Source of the DNA: Pseudoalteromonas rubra | GTDB taxonomy: Bacteria > Pseudomonadota > Gammaproteobacteria > Enterobacterales > Alteromonadaceae | Assembly (NCBI RefSeq): GCF_005887095.1 | Contig: NZ_PNCI01000008.1 | Coordinates: 306,576-370,575 of the forward strand | DNA: 64,000 nt | Direction: 5' to 3' | Part shown: piece after piece, positions 1-11,132 of the stretch | Layout of the letters: the number at the start of each line of letters is the position of its first letter | How positions within the stretch are numbered: the first letter of the stretch is position 1 | Program-made: the position numbers and the translations under genes | Notes under the pieces: model-generated | Databases searched by the model: none | What the model was told of the DNA's origin: nothing | The model's input: the letters and a program-made list of their open reading frames with translations, nothing else

Positions 1-83
1 TGATGTTCAATTTCCTCAGTACAAACAACCCCAACGACCTCATCACATCATTCACTTTGCCAAATTTTTAATACACAAAATGA

Positions 84-106
84 AAAACCCGGCAAAGCCG
101 GGTTTT
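84..106 (-). terminator. Rho-independent terminator after groEL
   Basis: A perfect 10-bp stem (AAAACCCGGC / GCCGGGTTTT) with a 3-nt loop ends in a T run when read on the minus strand, 26 nt past the groEL stop. It closes the groES-groEL operon. Nothing else is recognisable in bases 1-83. Confidence 0.85.
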
Positions 107-131
107 CAAAGCGTAAAGTGCTGAGGGATGA

Positions 132-2130
<1,999 letters not shown>

Positions 2131-2209
2131 GTGTTTAGTTCTCCTAACAGTTTCTGAACAATGACAGAATACATAGTGTAAGATGTTTGCCCGCTCAAAC
2201 TCACCGTTT

Positions 2210-2276
2210 ATAAGGGGCTAACTAATTAATTTCTAAGTTGCTTCACTTTATGGGGGTGGGCAAAACAAAACCCAAG
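2210..2276 (-). promoter_or_regulatory. Two sigma-32-like promoters of groESL
   Basis: Read on the minus strand, two boxes resemble the heat-shock consensus CTTGAAA-N11-16-CCCCATnT. The distal one is CTTGGGT, 13 nt, then CCCCCATAA (2248-2276). The proximal one is CTTAGAA, 13 nt, then CCCCTTAT (2210-2237). Both match imperfectly but have the right spacing and lie 80-120 nt before groES. Heat-shock control is inferred. Confidence 0.6.
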
Positions 2277-2293
2277 CATTTTTTTCAATTTTT

Positions 2294-2800
2294 TTAGTCC
2301 TTGCGCTTAAACTCGCCTTCTAACGTGGTATTCCCCTCATCACGCTGCGATTGACCATGACCTGAAGGGCGACCAGCAAACGGGTCAAACTGCTGCTCTT
2401 GTTGCTGTGAGGTGTGTTGAGTGAACATGCCACCGCTTTGCACCTGCACGGTGGCACGTTGCAACAGCGCCTTGGCTAGTTTCTGGCGAATGGCCGGCGT
2501 GAGCAGCATAAAGCCCAATACATCAGTCATAATTCCCGGCGTCATGAGCAATACACCAGCGATGATCACACAGATCCCGGCAAACAGATCGCTGGCCGGT
2601 AACTGGCCTCGTGCCATTTGTTGCTGCACGTTGGCGTAAGCTCCCAGACCTTGTTGCTTTACCAGGCGCGCCCCAAACACCGCGGTCAGGATCACCAGTG
2701 CCAGGGTGGCAAATCCGCCGATGACTTCACTGACTTGCAATAACAGGGCTATTTCAGCGATGGGAATAACAATAAAAAGTAGAAAAAGGACTTTAAACAT
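2294..2800 (-). CDS. fxsA: FxsA family inner-membrane protein
   Basis: A 168-residue FxsA homologue; in E. coli, overproduced FxsA relieves exclusion of phage T7 by the F factor, and its normal role is unclear. Hydrophobic spans are visible at about residues 4-21, 28-47 and 74-99, followed by a polar Gln-rich tail. An upstream in-frame ATG at 2875 exists, but the ATG at 2800 has GGAG six bases before it and begins the family-typical MFKVLFLLF, so it is preferred. It is divergent from cutA. Confidence 0.9.
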   Translation of the reverse strand: MFKVLFLLFIVIPIAEIALLLQVSEVIGGFATLALVILTAVFGARLVKQQGLGAYANVQQQMARGQLPASDLFAGICVIIAGVLLMTPGIMTDVLGFMLLTPAIRQKLAKALLQRATVQVQSGGMFTQHTSQQQEQQFDPFAGRPSGHGQSQRDEGNTTLEGEFKRKD

Positions 2801-2974
2801 AGGATCTCCAAAATAACTGAAATAGATGTATGGGTCCTCGGGTCTTATTTCAAGCCCGCGCATCAGGCATAGCAACGCACGCGACCAATGCGCTGAAAGT
2901 AAAGGTGAAGCGCTTGGGATAGACCGCGTGTTTGGTTACACTAGAGCAAATTTAGCTCAAGCGAAAGGATAACC

Positions 2975-3295
2975 ATGACGACGCCTTACCGATTGGTCAT
3001 GACCACCTGTGGCACTCATGCGCAGGCCCAAGACATTGCCAGGCAGCTGGTGGCAAATAAACAGGCAGCCTGTGTGAACATTTTGCCAAACGTTGAGTCC
3101 ATCTATGTGTGGCAGGGCGAGGTCTCTCAGGACAGCGAGTACAAGTTGATGATAAAAACCCATGTTGACTTGGTCGAGGCCGTCATGGAGACCATTCACC
3201 GTTTGCACCAATACGATGTGCCTGAAATTCAGGTCATCGAAGTCTGTGCTGGATCGCGGGACTATTTTAACTGGATTGATGAGGTACTGAATTAA
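2975..3295 (+). CDS. cutA: CutA1 divalent-cation tolerance protein
   Basis: A small trimeric PII-like protein of 106 residues linked to copper and divalent-metal tolerance. The family signature AACVNILP is at residues 31-38, followed by SIYVWQGE. The ribosome site GAAAGGA precedes the ATG. Its stop overlaps the dsbD start (TAATG), so the two are translationally coupled, an order also seen in E. coli. The exact biochemical role of the family is unsettled. Confidence 0.95.
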   Translation: MTTPYRLVMTTCGTHAQAQDIARQLVANKQAACVNILPNVESIYVWQGEVSQDSEYKLMIKTHVDLVEAVMETIHRLHQYDVPEIQVIEVCAGSRDYFNWIDEVLN

Positions 3296-5121
3296 TGCGA
3301 ATGCTGACGCGCTTTTTACCCCGCGGCATATTGGCCGTTTTGACCGCCCTGTTGATGCTGCTAAGCACCAGCAGCCAGGCGGCAGGCAATGCCACTGTGC
3401 TCGATAGCTTGCTCGCTCCCAAGCAGCAAACGTTTTTACCCGTCGAAGAAGCGTTTAAGTTCGACTTCGACCAGCAGGGCAAAGTGCTGTTTACCGGCTG
3501 GGATATTGCACCCGACTACTACTTATATAAGAAGAAACTGGAGATCATCGCCAAAGGGGCAGACATTTCAGTGCCCGAATATGCGCAGGGTGAAATGATC
3601 GAGGATGAATTCTTTGGCAAAACCGAAGTGTATTTTGATCAGTTTGCCGTGATCTCTCGACTCAGTAATATCACCGACGGTGCTGTGGTCAAAATTCGCT
3701 ACCAGGGCTGTGCCGAAGCCGGGCTGTGTTACCCGCCCGAAGTGATCACTGTGCCTTTAACTGTGCTCGTCAGTAGCGGCGATGATGCAACCCCACCCGC
3801 CAAAGCAACCAGCCAGCCTGAGTCTGCATCCGCAAATAGCGACGACTTGAGCTTCACGGAGCGACTGGCGCAGCAATCACTGCTCACCAATCTGGCAGTG
3901 TTTTTTGCGGTGGGCGTCGGCCTGGCGTTTACGCCGTGTGTTTTCCCGATGTTTCCAATCCTCTCTAGCCTTATCGCCGGACAGCAACATTTGTCGACCA
4001 AAAAGGCCTTTAGCCTGTCTTTTGTTTATGTTCAGGGCATGGCCGTAACCTATGCTGCACTTGGCTTAGTGGTGGCCTATTTTGGCGGCCAGGTACAGGG
4101 CTATCTGCAACATCCGGCAGTGCTGATAAGCTTTAGTTTACTGTTTGTGTTACTGGCCTTTGCCATGTTCGGCTGGTACGAAATAAAACTGCCCAGCGGC
4201 ATGATGAGCAAGCTTACTGAGATCAGTAATCAACAAAGTGGCGGCAACTATGTCGGGGTGTTTTCTATGGGCGTTTTATCCGGCCTGATTGCCTCACCTT
4301 GTACCACGGCCCCCTTGTCTGCGGCCCTGCTTTATGTTGCTCAAAGCGGCGACTTTATGGTGGGCGGTCTGACGCTGTATGCGTTGAGTCTGGGTATGGG
4401 TCTGCCGCTGCTGCTGCTTGGCACCTCAGGCGGTAAACTACTACCCAAAGCGGGAGGCTGGATGGATCAGGTGAAAACCCTGTTCGGTTTTGTCATGCTG
4501 TTTGTGCCTTTGATCCTGCTTGAGCGGATCCTCGACTTCAATATCATTCTGGGGCTGGCCTCAGTACTGGCAGTGGCAACCGCTCTATATTTGCATCACT
4601 GGCAAAGTGGTCAGGCACAAGGTAAGGGAAAAACCCTGCTCTGGGCGATGGCAACCAGCTTGTTTGTGGTTGGCTTATTGACTGCCAGAAGCGTGGTTTT
4701 TCCAGACACTAGCACCGCCCAGGTCAGCGTAGCACAGAATGAGACTAAGCAGGGCTTCCGACTACTGGACGACCTGGCTGCATTAAACGTGGCGGTCGAG
4801 CAAGCCAACAGTCAGGGAAAAATCGCCATGGTGGATCTCTACGCTGATTGGTGTGTAGCTTGCAAAGAGTTTGAGAAATATACTTTCCCCACTGAACAAG
4901 TTCAGACTCAGTTTGCCTATTTCGACACCCTAAAACTCGACCTGACCGAAAGTAACGACACCACCATAGAGATCATGGAAGCGTTTACGGTGTTCGGTCT
5001 GCCCAGCATTTTGTTCTTTGATGCCGAGGGCAACGAGATCCCCGAACTGCGCGTCACCGGATTCCAGGATGCCGATGAGTTCGCTGCCCACCTGGAAAAA
5101 GTGCGCCAACACGTCCTGTAA
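3295..5121 (+). CDS. dsbD: Thiol:disulfide interchange protein DsbD
   Basis: Carries electrons from cytoplasmic thioredoxin across the inner membrane to periplasmic DsbC, DsbG and cytochrome c maturation proteins. All parts are visible: signal peptide (about 1-30), alpha domain with C139/C145, an eight-helix membrane domain with C215 (FTPCVFP) and C336 (SPCTTAP), and a thioredoxin-like gamma domain with the DWCVACK centre (C520/C523). The 608-residue length is normal and the three cysteine pairs are intact. The start overlaps the cutA stop. It fits with the c-type cytochromes encoded nearby. Confidence 0.97.
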   Translation: MRMLTRFLPRGILAVLTALLMLLSTSSQAAGNATVLDSLLAPKQQTFLPVEEAFKFDFDQQGKVLFTGWDIAPDYYLYKKKLEIIAKGADISVPEYAQGEMIEDEFFGKTEVYFDQFAVISRLSNITDGAVVKIRYQGCAEAGLCYPPEVITVPLTVLVSSGDDATPPAKATSQPESASANSDDLSFTERLAQQSLLTNLAVFFAVGVGLAFTPCVFPMFPILSSLIAGQQHLSTKKAFSLSFVYVQGMAVTYAALGLVVAYFGGQVQGYLQHPAVLISFSLLFVLLAFAMFGWYEIKLPSGMMSKLTEISNQQSGGNYVGVFSMGVLSGLIASPCTTAPLSAALLYVAQSGDFMVGGLTLYALSLGMGLPLLLLGTSGGKLLPKAGGWMDQVKTLFGFVMLFVPLILLERILDFNIILGLASVLAVATALYLHHWQSGQAQGKGKTLLWAMATSLFVVGLLTARSVVFPDTSTAQVSVAQNETKQGFRLLDDLAALNVAVEQANSQGKIAMVDLYADWCVACKEFEKYTFPTEQVQTQFAYFDTLKLDLTESNDTTIEIMEAFTVFGLPSILFFDAEGNEIPELRVTGFQDADEFAAHLEKVRQHVL

Positions 5122-5152
5122 CCTTCGTTTCAGCGAACGATTCGCTACCCAC

Positions 5153-5184
5153 GACACAGAGGCCTGAAGATTTGCCTCTGTGTC
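5153..5184 (+). terminator. Stem-loop after dsbD
   Basis: An 11-bp perfect stem (GACACAGAGGC / GCCTCTGTGTC) with a 10-nt loop lies 32 nt after the dsbD stop. It lacks a clear T run, so intrinsic termination is uncertain. Further on, a TATAAT (5241-5246) is a plausible -10 box for aroQ. Confidence 0.5.
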
Positions 5185-5357
5185 TCGTCTCTTCCTATGC
5201 TGATTAGACCAGTATTTTGCTGCTATTTACCTTGAACTCTCTATAATAGTTCGCGAACGTGAGAAATATTTGCTATTTACTGTGCATACGCTTAAGTTAA
5301 CAAGGTCTTTTTCGAAAAAAGCGGCTTTGTTTTCTAAATAAAGGAATTTCACGCATT

Positions 5358-5819
5358 ATGTCTACAAATTTGAAGATTTTAGTCCTGAATGGCCCAAACC
5401 TGAACATGTTGGGCCGACGTGAGCCGGACAAGTACGGCACCCGGACCTTAAAAGACATCATGCAAAGCCTGACGCAAAGCGCGGTAAATTACGATGTTGA
5501 GCTAAGTCATTTTCAGAGCAATAGCGAAGCAGAGCTGATTGAGCATATTCATGCTCAGTATGATCGTGTTGATTGCATCATCTTCAATCCAGCCGCTTTT
5601 ACACACACCAGTATTGCTTTGCGAGATGCCCTACTAAGCGTCAGCATCCCGTTTTATGAAGTGCATTTATCAAATGTTTATGCACGCGAACCCTTTCGCC
5701 ACAAGTCTTACTTTTCGGACGTGGCGCAAGGCGTAATATGTGGATTAGGTGCGCTGGGCTACGAAGCGGCATTGATGGCTGCCGTAGCCAAGCTGCGCAA
5801 ACAAGATAACTCAAATTAA
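5358..5819 (+). CDS. aroQ: Type II 3-dehydroquinate dehydratase
   Basis: Third step of the shikimate pathway (3-dehydroquinate to 3-dehydroshikimate). Visible signatures are [16 protein letters not shown] with the catalytic Tyr a little later (DKYGTRTL), [25 protein letters not shown] with the catalytic His, and [17 protein letters not shown]. The 153-residue length is typical. It sits just ahead of accB and accC, the usual gammaproteobacterial arrangement, with a 19-nt gap to accB. Confidence 0.98.
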   Translation: MSTNLKILVLNGPNLNMLGRREPDKYGTRTLKDIMQSLTQSAVNYDVELSHFQSNSEAELIEHIHAQYDRVDCIIFNPAAFTHTSIALRDALLSVSIPFYEVHLSNVYAREPFRHKSYFSDVAQGVICGLGALGYEAALMAAVAKLRKQDNSN

Positions 5820-5838
5820 CTAACAGGCGGGTCAAGTT

Positions 5839-6300
5839 ATGGATATTCGCAAGATCAAGAAACTTATCGAATTAGTAGAAGAATCAGGTATTGCTGAGCT
5901 GGAAATCACTGAGGGTGAAGAGTCGGTACGCATCAATCGTCACAGCAGCGCACCGGTTATTGCTCAGCCACAGCAGTACTCTGTACCAACAGCGGCGCCA
6001 GCTCCCGTTGCAGCCCCAGCGGCGGCACCGGCTGCTGAAGCCCCAGCCGCAAGCAACACACCAGCAGGTCATCAGGTGAAGTCACCTATGGTTGGTACTT
6101 TCTACTCGGCGTCTTCTCCTACAGCTGCGGCATACGTTGAAGTCGGCACAAAAGTTAACGTAGGCGACACACTGTGTATCGTTGAAGCGATGAAGATGAT
6201 GAACCAAATCGAATCCGACAAAGCCGGTGTTGTGAAGGCGATCCTGGTTGAGAATGGCGATGCGGTTGAGTTCGATCAACCTCTGTTCATTATTGAATAA
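5839..6300 (+). CDS. accB: Acetyl-CoA carboxylase biotin carboxyl carrier protein
   Basis: Carries the biotin of acetyl-CoA carboxylase, the first committed step of fatty-acid synthesis. The N-terminal region (about 1-35) is followed by an Ala/Pro-rich swinging linker (about 37-75) and the biotinyl domain, where the EAMKM motif places biotin on K119. It has 153 residues and is co-transcribed with accC (21-nt gap). Confidence 0.98.
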   Translation: MDIRKIKKLIELVEESGIAELEITEGEESVRINRHSSAPVIAQPQQYSVPTAAPAPVAAPAAAPAAEAPAASNTPAGHQVKSPMVGTFYSASSPTAAAYVEVGTKVNVGDTLCIVEAMKMMNQIESDKAGVVKAILVENGDAVEFDQPLFIIE

Positions 6301-6321
6301 TGCCCCTGGAAGGTTAACACT

Positions 6322-7662
6322 ATGCTAGATAAAGTAGTCATTGCAAACCGAGGCGAAATTGCGCTTCGCGTATTGCGTGCCTGCAAGGAGCTGGGGATTA
6401 AAACGGTTGCAGTGCATTCAACTGCCGATCGTGACCTCAAACACGTGCTACTTGCAGACGAAACCATTTGTATCGGTAAACCCGCTGCCAGCGAAAGCTA
6501 CCTGGATATTCCACGCATCATAGCTGCGGCAGAGGTAACCGATGCGGTTGCTATCCACCCGGGCTACGGCTTCCTGTCTGAAAATGCAGATTTCGCCGAT
6601 CAGGTTGAGCAAAGCGGCTTTATCTTTATCGGTCCAAAAGGCGATACCATTCGTCTGATGGGTGATAAAGTGTCAGCGATTGAAGCAATGCGTAAAGCCG
6701 GTGTACCTTGTGTACCTGGTTCTGACGGCCCGCTGACAGACGACAATGAGCGCAATGTACAAATTGCCAAACGCATTGGTTACCCGGTGATCATTAAAGC
6801 CGCCGGTGGCGGTGGTGGTCGCGGTATGCGTGTTGTACGTAGTGAAGAAGAGCTGCTGGATTCAATTGCACTGACGCAAACAGAAGCACAGCAATTCTTT
6901 GGTAATGGCATGGTATACATGGAGAAATTCCTTGAAAACCCACGTCATATCGAAGTACAGGTCTTAGCAGACGGACAAGGCAATGCCATCCATCTGGGCG
7001 AGCGTGACTGTTCAATGCAGCGTCGTCACCAAAAAGTGGTAGAAGAAGCGCCTGCACCAGGTATTACCGCAGAAATGCGTAAGTTCATTGGTGACCGCTG
7101 TACGCGCGCCTGTATCGAGATCGGTTACCGTGGTGCCGGTACGTTTGAATTCCTGTATGAAAATGGTGAATTCTACTTTATCGAGATGAACACGCGTATC
7201 CAGGTAGAGCACCCGGTAACTGAAATGGTGACTGGCGTAGACCTAATCAAAGAGCAGCTGAAAATTGCCGCCGGTCAACCGCTGTCTATCACTCAGGACG
7301 ATGTTGTGATCCGCGGCCATGCTATTGAATGTCGTATCAATGCTGAAGATCCGGAAAGCTTCATTCCGTCTCCAGGCAAGATCACACGTTTCCACCCGGC
7401 CGGTGGGTTAGGCATTCGCTGGGACAGCCATATTTATGCTGATTACACAGTCCCGCCGCATTACGACTCAATGATCGGTAAACTGATCACTTACGGTGAA
7501 AACCGTGACGTGGCCATTGCCCGAGCACGTAACGCTCTGAATGAACTTGTGATTGACGGTATTAAAACCAATACCCCGCTGCACAAGAAAATTCTGGCGG
7601 ACGAAAACTTCCAAAACGGTGGTACAAACATCCACTATCTGGAAAAGAAACTGGGCCTGTAA
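6322..7662 (+). CDS. accC: Acetyl-CoA carboxylase biotin carboxylase subunit
   Basis: ATP-dependent carboxylation of AccB-bound biotin. The ATP-grasp enzyme is complete at 446 residues. It begins [20 protein letters not shown], has the glycine-rich ATP loop [14 protein letters not shown], and the [14 protein letters not shown] active-site segment. It follows accB in the same operon. A short inverted repeat (ACGCAGG / CCTGCGT, about 7671-7697) follows without a T run. Confidence 0.98.
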   Translation: MLDKVVIANRGEIALRVLRACKELGIKTVAVHSTADRDLKHVLLADETICIGKPAASESYLDIPRIIAAAEVTDAVAIHPGYGFLSENADFADQVEQSGFIFIGPKGDTIRLMGDKVSAIEAMRKAGVPCVPGSDGPLTDDNERNVQIAKRIGYPVIIKAAGGGGGRGMRVVRSEEELLDSIALTQTEAQQFFGNGMVYMEKFLENPRHIEVQVLADGQGNAIHLGERDCSMQRRHQKVVEEAPAPGITAEMRKFIGDRCTRACIEIGYRGAGTFEFLYENGEFYFIEMNTRIQVEHPVTEMVTGVDLIKEQLKIAAGQPLSITQDDVVIRGHAIECRINAEDPESFIPSPGKITRFHPAGGLGIRWDSHIYADYTVPPHYDSMIGKLITYGENRDVAIARARNALNELVIDGIKTNTPLHKKILADENFQNGGTNIHYLEKKLGL

Positions 7663-7830
7663 GCCCGTTTACGCAGGGGCCAATGTGCTCCTGCGTGTCT
7701 TATCCCCCAGGCCTCATCTGGCCACTTTCAGAACCCACACTCTATTTCTCATTGCATCAGGGCGTCTGTTCGGTCACTTTAAGACTATCACTTCTTTCAC
7801 CCGCAGACTGGCGCTGTAAAAGAGAACTTT

Positions 7831-8715
7831 ATGTCATTACCCAGTTTTTTACGTTTGATCTGTCTGGCAGCAATCTGGGGCGGTTCATTTTTGTTTATGC
7901 GCCTTGCCGCGCCGACCTTTGGCCCTGCTTTTTTAATTGAATTCAGAGTGAGCTTTGCCGCACTGGCGTTGTTCGTAATAGCCTGGTATCTGAAGCAACA
8001 TCTGCATTTTCGTGCCCACGCCCGCCACTATTTTATTTTGGGATTACTCAATACAGCGCTACCTTTCGTGCTCTTTGCCTATGCGGCGCAAACTCTCACG
8101 GTTTCTGTGTTGGCAATTTTGAACGCTACGGCTGCCATCTGGGGTGCTTTGATCGCTTTTTTCTGGCATCGAACGCCTCTTTCAGTGAAGTCCCTGATCG
8201 GCATGGTGCTGGGGATAGTCGGCGTTGTCATCTTAGTTGGCTGGGACCAGACATTTATCTCAGAAAAGCTGATTTGGCCGGTCCTGGCTGGTGTACTTGC
8301 CGCAGTCAGTTACGGTGTTGCGAGCAACTACGCTAAAAATGCGCCCCAGATCCCCGCATTTGACAATGCCCATGGCAGCATGTGGGCCGCCGTCGTCTGG
8401 CTACTTCCGCTGCTCCCTTTCATACCCATGCGGGCAGTACCAGATAGCACGGAGATCTCTGCTGTGATTGCCTTAGGCGTGATCTGTACCGGCGTTGCTT
8501 ACTTATTATATTTTAGATTAATTTCAGAGGTAGGTGCGGCTTCTGCGCTTTCAGTTACTTTCTTAATTCCCCTGTTTGGGATTGTCTGGGGCTATCTGGT
8601 GTTAGACGAGCAGGTTGGGCTCAATACATTAGGCGGGATGGTACTGGTATTAACGGGCACTATGCTGGTGACGGGCTTTTCACCCGCCACCCTGCGAGCT
8701 GGGCGCACACAGTAG
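7831..8715 (+). CDS. EamA/DMT-family transporter
   Basis: A 294-residue inner-membrane protein with about ten hydrophobic spans arranged as two repeats, typical of the drug/metabolite transporter (EamA, RhaT/YdcZ-like) family. The opening RLICLAAIWGGSFLFMR and the second-repeat WPVLAGVLAAVSYGVASNY are characteristic. Substrate cannot be read from sequence; relatives export amino acids and other small metabolites. It stands alone between accC and a convergent gene. Confidence 0.88.
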   Translation: MSLPSFLRLICLAAIWGGSFLFMRLAAPTFGPAFLIEFRVSFAALALFVIAWYLKQHLHFRAHARHYFILGLLNTALPFVLFAYAAQTLTVSVLAILNATAAIWGALIAFFWHRTPLSVKSLIGMVLGIVGVVILVGWDQTFISEKLIWPVLAGVLAAVSYGVASNYAKNAPQIPAFDNAHGSMWAAVVWLLPLLPFIPMRAVPDSTEISAVIALGVICTGVAYLLYFRLISEVGAASALSVTFLIPLFGIVWGYLVLDEQVGLNTLGGMVLVLTGTMLVTGFSPATLRAGRTQ

Positions 8716-8726
8716 AGTATGTAGGG

Positions 8727-9233
8727 CTACTGAAATACCACATTCTCGCTGCCAGGCAGCGGTTTAAAACGATTCAGTAGCTTTTCGCAGTCTTCCAGGA
8801 TCTGCGCTTCAAGACGCTCTTCAGCACGCCAGCGCTGCGCATCCATCTTATAGATCTCTTTCTTGCTGTATTTTTTTCGAGCGTCATGGGTCGGCATCTC
8901 TTTGACTTCCTCGTACATTTCATGCACGCCAGGATAGCTCTGACTCAGTTCTACCTCTTCATCAAAGCTATATTGAGACATCAGCACCCAGACCCGCAAA
9001 CAGCCTTCAGAGTACTCACACTGCTTCTGCTGCATCGCTTTGGCTATCAGGTTGATACTATCGGACAGCTTGGCATTTCGTTCCTGACGAGAACGTGCCA
9101 GCTTCTCTTTTTGCTCCTGCTGCAATTTTGCTATCGTGTCTTTCTGAACTTTCAGCTGCCACAGCAGCTTGCCGGCGTAAAATGCCAGACCGGCGATGAT
9201 CAACGCGCCTACCACAATCGCGGCTATCCACAT
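8727..9233 (-). CDS. DUF2489 family protein
   Basis: A 168-residue protein with one N-terminal membrane helix (about 3-26), a charged coiled-coil-like stretch (about 28-60) and a conserved C-terminal region. It matches the DUF2489 pattern as I know it from gammaproteobacteria, where it also neighbours yihI. The role is unknown. It starts 3 nt after the yihI stop, so it is in the same operon. Confidence 0.75.
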   Translation of the reverse strand: MWIAAIVVGALIIAGLAFYAGKLLWQLKVQKDTIAKLQQEQKEKLARSRQERNAKLSDSINLIAKAMQQKQCEYSEGCLRVWVLMSQYSFDEEVELSQSYPGVHEMYEEVKEMPTHDARKKYSKKEIYKMDAQRWRAEERLEAQILEDCEKLLNRFKPLPGSENVVFQ

Positions 9234-9236
9234 AGT

Positions 9237-9812
9237 TTAACGCTCCTCGTCTTCGTCTGTTAACCACTCATCTGCCAGATCGTTGCTCATCCACTGATCC
9301 AGCTCATCTTCCTGGGGCATATCAGCTTCTTCGAACTCATCATCAATGCCCAGTAACTCACATAACTCCTGATGGCGTGCTACCGACTTATTGAAGTACT
9401 TAGCATCTTTGCCCGTTAATAGCTCGCCACGCTCATGACGCTCCAGTAGTGCCATCAGACGCTCATCATTTTCCAGTTGGCGCAGCTCTTCTTCCGGCGT
9501 TAATGCCACTGGCGCAACCTTCTTCAGCTCCACCTGAGGCTTAAGATCTCGTTTTAGCTTAGGTTCATTAACCTGCTGAGGCTGCGGCACCAGAGCTATG
9601 GGCTTTTTACTGCCAGCACGCGGATCCTTTTTAGTCCCTGTGGTGTTGTGCTCATCGACTTTGGCTTCTTGTGCGTTACGTGAACCAGGCTTCTTACCTT
9701 TGTGCTTTTTATTGCGCTGCTCTTTGAGCGCTCTGAGCTCCTGGAGCTTCTCTTTGCTTAACCTTGGCGTACCTATGTTGCCAACCTTACGGGATTTCTT
9801 CTTTCTCGTCAT
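9237..9812 (-). CDS. yihI: YihI, activator of the Der GTPase
   Basis: YihI stimulates GTP hydrolysis by Der (EngA), which works in 50S ribosome assembly. The very basic N-terminus (MTRKKKSRKVGNIG, then KHKGKKPGSR) and the acidic tail ending WLTDEDEER are family traits. It has 191 residues. Its position close to engB and a csrC-like RNA matches the E. coli order engB-csrC-yihI. Confidence 0.92.
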   Translation of the reverse strand: MTRKKKSRKVGNIGTPRLSKEKLQELRALKEQRNKKHKGKKPGSRNAQEAKVDEHNTTGTKKDPRAGSKKPIALVPQPQQVNEPKLKRDLKPQVELKKVAPVALTPEEELRQLENDERLMALLERHERGELLTGKDAKYFNKSVARHQELCELLGIDDEFEEADMPQEDELDQWMSNDLADEWLTDEDEER

Positions 9813-9834
9813 ACTAGTCTTTACTCATTCTGTA

Positions 9835-10533
9835 CTATCGCTTAGTTAAAATGATGACATCATTACCAATCACTTCAACCTGGGTATTAAATTGCTCTGC
9901 AATATAGGCAAATGTCTCACGGCTAAAAAACGCGATATGGGTTTGATCGTTTTTATAGTGCCAGTTTGCAAAACGTGCCGGATCTATTACCAGCTTAGTC
10001 ATTAATGCCAATGGTGCGCCAGGCTTGAGCATGGCCAGCAACTGGTGCAGCACTTTACCAGGCTGGGCCAGGTGTTCTATCACTTCACTACAGGTAATAA
10101 AGTCATACTGCTGATCCAGCACTTTGGGATCATTGGCATAGTATAAATCATATAGCGCCATCCGATGGCCTGCTTCGGTCAGCATTTTGGCCAACAGTGG
10201 GCCCGGCCCACAACCAAAATCCAGGCCAGATTGAGCCGCCGGTAAACGCTTGCACAGCGGTTCAGCCAGTCGGGATAGAAAGCGCCGATAGCCGGGATCC
10301 ATCAGATCATTTTCATGGCTGTCATAAATGGCTTTTTCCTGCTCAGCGCTTAATCGCTGCTCGGGGGAGACAGATACCAGCTTGCAGCGCTGACACTGCC
10401 AGTAGTCTCTGAATTTGTCCTGATGGTAGTGCGTCAGTGAGTCGCCTTCACAAAGGCCGCAACGCCATGACTGTGGATTTTGCAACTGAGATAAACCGAA
10501 ATGCCTTAAAGACTGTATTGTAACAGCAATCAA
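9835..10533 (-). CDS. Class I SAM-dependent methyltransferase with N-terminal zinc ribbon
   Basis: A 232-residue protein. Residues about 25-53 carry two Cys pairs (CGLC and CQRC) suggesting a zinc ribbon. The SAM-binding motif LDFGCGPGPLLAKML follows at about residue 103, then YDFITCSEVIEHL. This fits the Methyltransf_23 type. The substrate is unknown. It lies 22 nt upstream of yihI on the same strand and just downstream of the csrC-like RNA. Confidence 0.82.
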   Translation of the reverse strand: MIAVTIQSLRHFGLSQLQNPQSWRCGLCEGDSLTHYHQDKFRDYWQCQRCKLVSVSPEQRLSAEQEKAIYDSHENDLMDPGYRRFLSRLAEPLCKRLPAAQSGLDFGCGPGPLLAKMLTEAGHRMALYDLYYANDPKVLDQQYDFITCSEVIEHLAQPGKVLHQLLAMLKPGAPLALMTKLVIDPARFANWHYKNDQTHIAFFSRETFAYIAEQFNTQVEVIGNDVIILTKR

Positions 10534-10555
10534 TTAGTGAACAAATATGCACACA

Positions 10556-10858
10556 CAAATAAAAAAGCGGCAGAGATTGCTCTCTACCGCTTACTAATCT
10601 GAGCGTCACAAACTGGACACTTCTCCCTTCGACTTTTAAGTCATTATTATTTTTATTGTGGTATTTTCCGTTTTGTTTTTATTGTCACTTCCGTGAACAC
10701 TTTCCATATTGTTATTGTTATCAAACTTCCAATGCATTTTTTATTTTCGGTCTTCCTGACACTTTCTTGGTCATCCTGCGTATTCAAAGAGAATACCTAA
10801 TCTTGCCACCGACGCTTCCGTTACGTATTGTCCCTGTTTTTGTATTATCTGGCGACAA
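10556..10858 (-). ncRNA. csrC: CsrB/CsrC-type CsrA-sequestering sRNA
   Basis: The minus strand carries nine GGA motifs within about 220 nt, including GCAGGATGACC and TCAGGAAGACC, which match the CAGGA(U/A)G repeats of CsrB/CsrC. It ends in a GC-rich hairpin (AAGCGG..., loop, ...CCGCTT; 10562-10593) followed by TTTTTTA. Its place between yihI and engB, on the yihI strand, is the E. coli csrC location. Known RNAs of this class bind many CsrA dimers and relieve CsrA repression. A TTGTAA / TAGATT pair spaced 16 nt suggests a start near 10855, so the 5' end is approximate. No protein-like frame is convincing here. Confidence 0.75.
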
Positions 10859-10980
10859 CGAATAATCTACGCCGATCTGAAACAGTTACAACTAAACAAT
10901 AACAAAATTATTACCTGAATATTTTAGAACAACATTAAACCAATTTTATTACAATAGGTTACAACTTAACACAGGATGAA

Positions 10981-11045
10981 ATTAAGTCAAGTCCTACAGT
11001 CTCTATAAGCATATATCCTACATCAATATTGAGATATGTCTTACA
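10981..11045 (-). promoter_or_regulatory. Tandem GacA/UvrY-like boxes upstream of csrC
   Basis: On the minus strand, TGTAAGACATATCTCAAT (11028-11045) resembles the GacA/UvrY operator TGTAAG-N6-CTTACA. Two weaker copies follow: TGTAGG-N7-CTTATA (11004-11022) and TGTAGG-N6-CTTAAT (10981-10998). They lie about 125-190 nt before the inferred csrC start, a distance like that of the UvrY site at E. coli csrB. Only the distal box is a good match. Confidence 0.5.
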
Positions 11046-11056
11046 AAGCAAGATCA

Positions 11057-11086
11057 AAAAAAGGCAGCTCTGTTGCTGCCTTTTTT
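11057..11086 (-). terminator. Terminator of the cytochrome c4 gene
   Basis: A perfect 12-bp stem (AAAAAAGGCAGC / GCTGCCTTTTTT) with a 6-nt loop, symmetric enough to work in both directions. It lies 47 nt after the cytochrome c4 stop. A second smaller hairpin (CCCAG / CTGGG) lies between it and the stop. Confidence 0.85.
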
Positions 11087-11132
11087 ACAATACCCAGAGT
11101 TTACACTGGGCTTGTTTTGTATCTATACGACT

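Noticed and set aside
10656..10865. A 69-codon frame in the csrC-like region
   Set aside because: Phe/Cys/Tyr-rich composition comes from the AT-rich GGA-containing RNA strand; no ribosome site, and it opposes the predicted sRNA.
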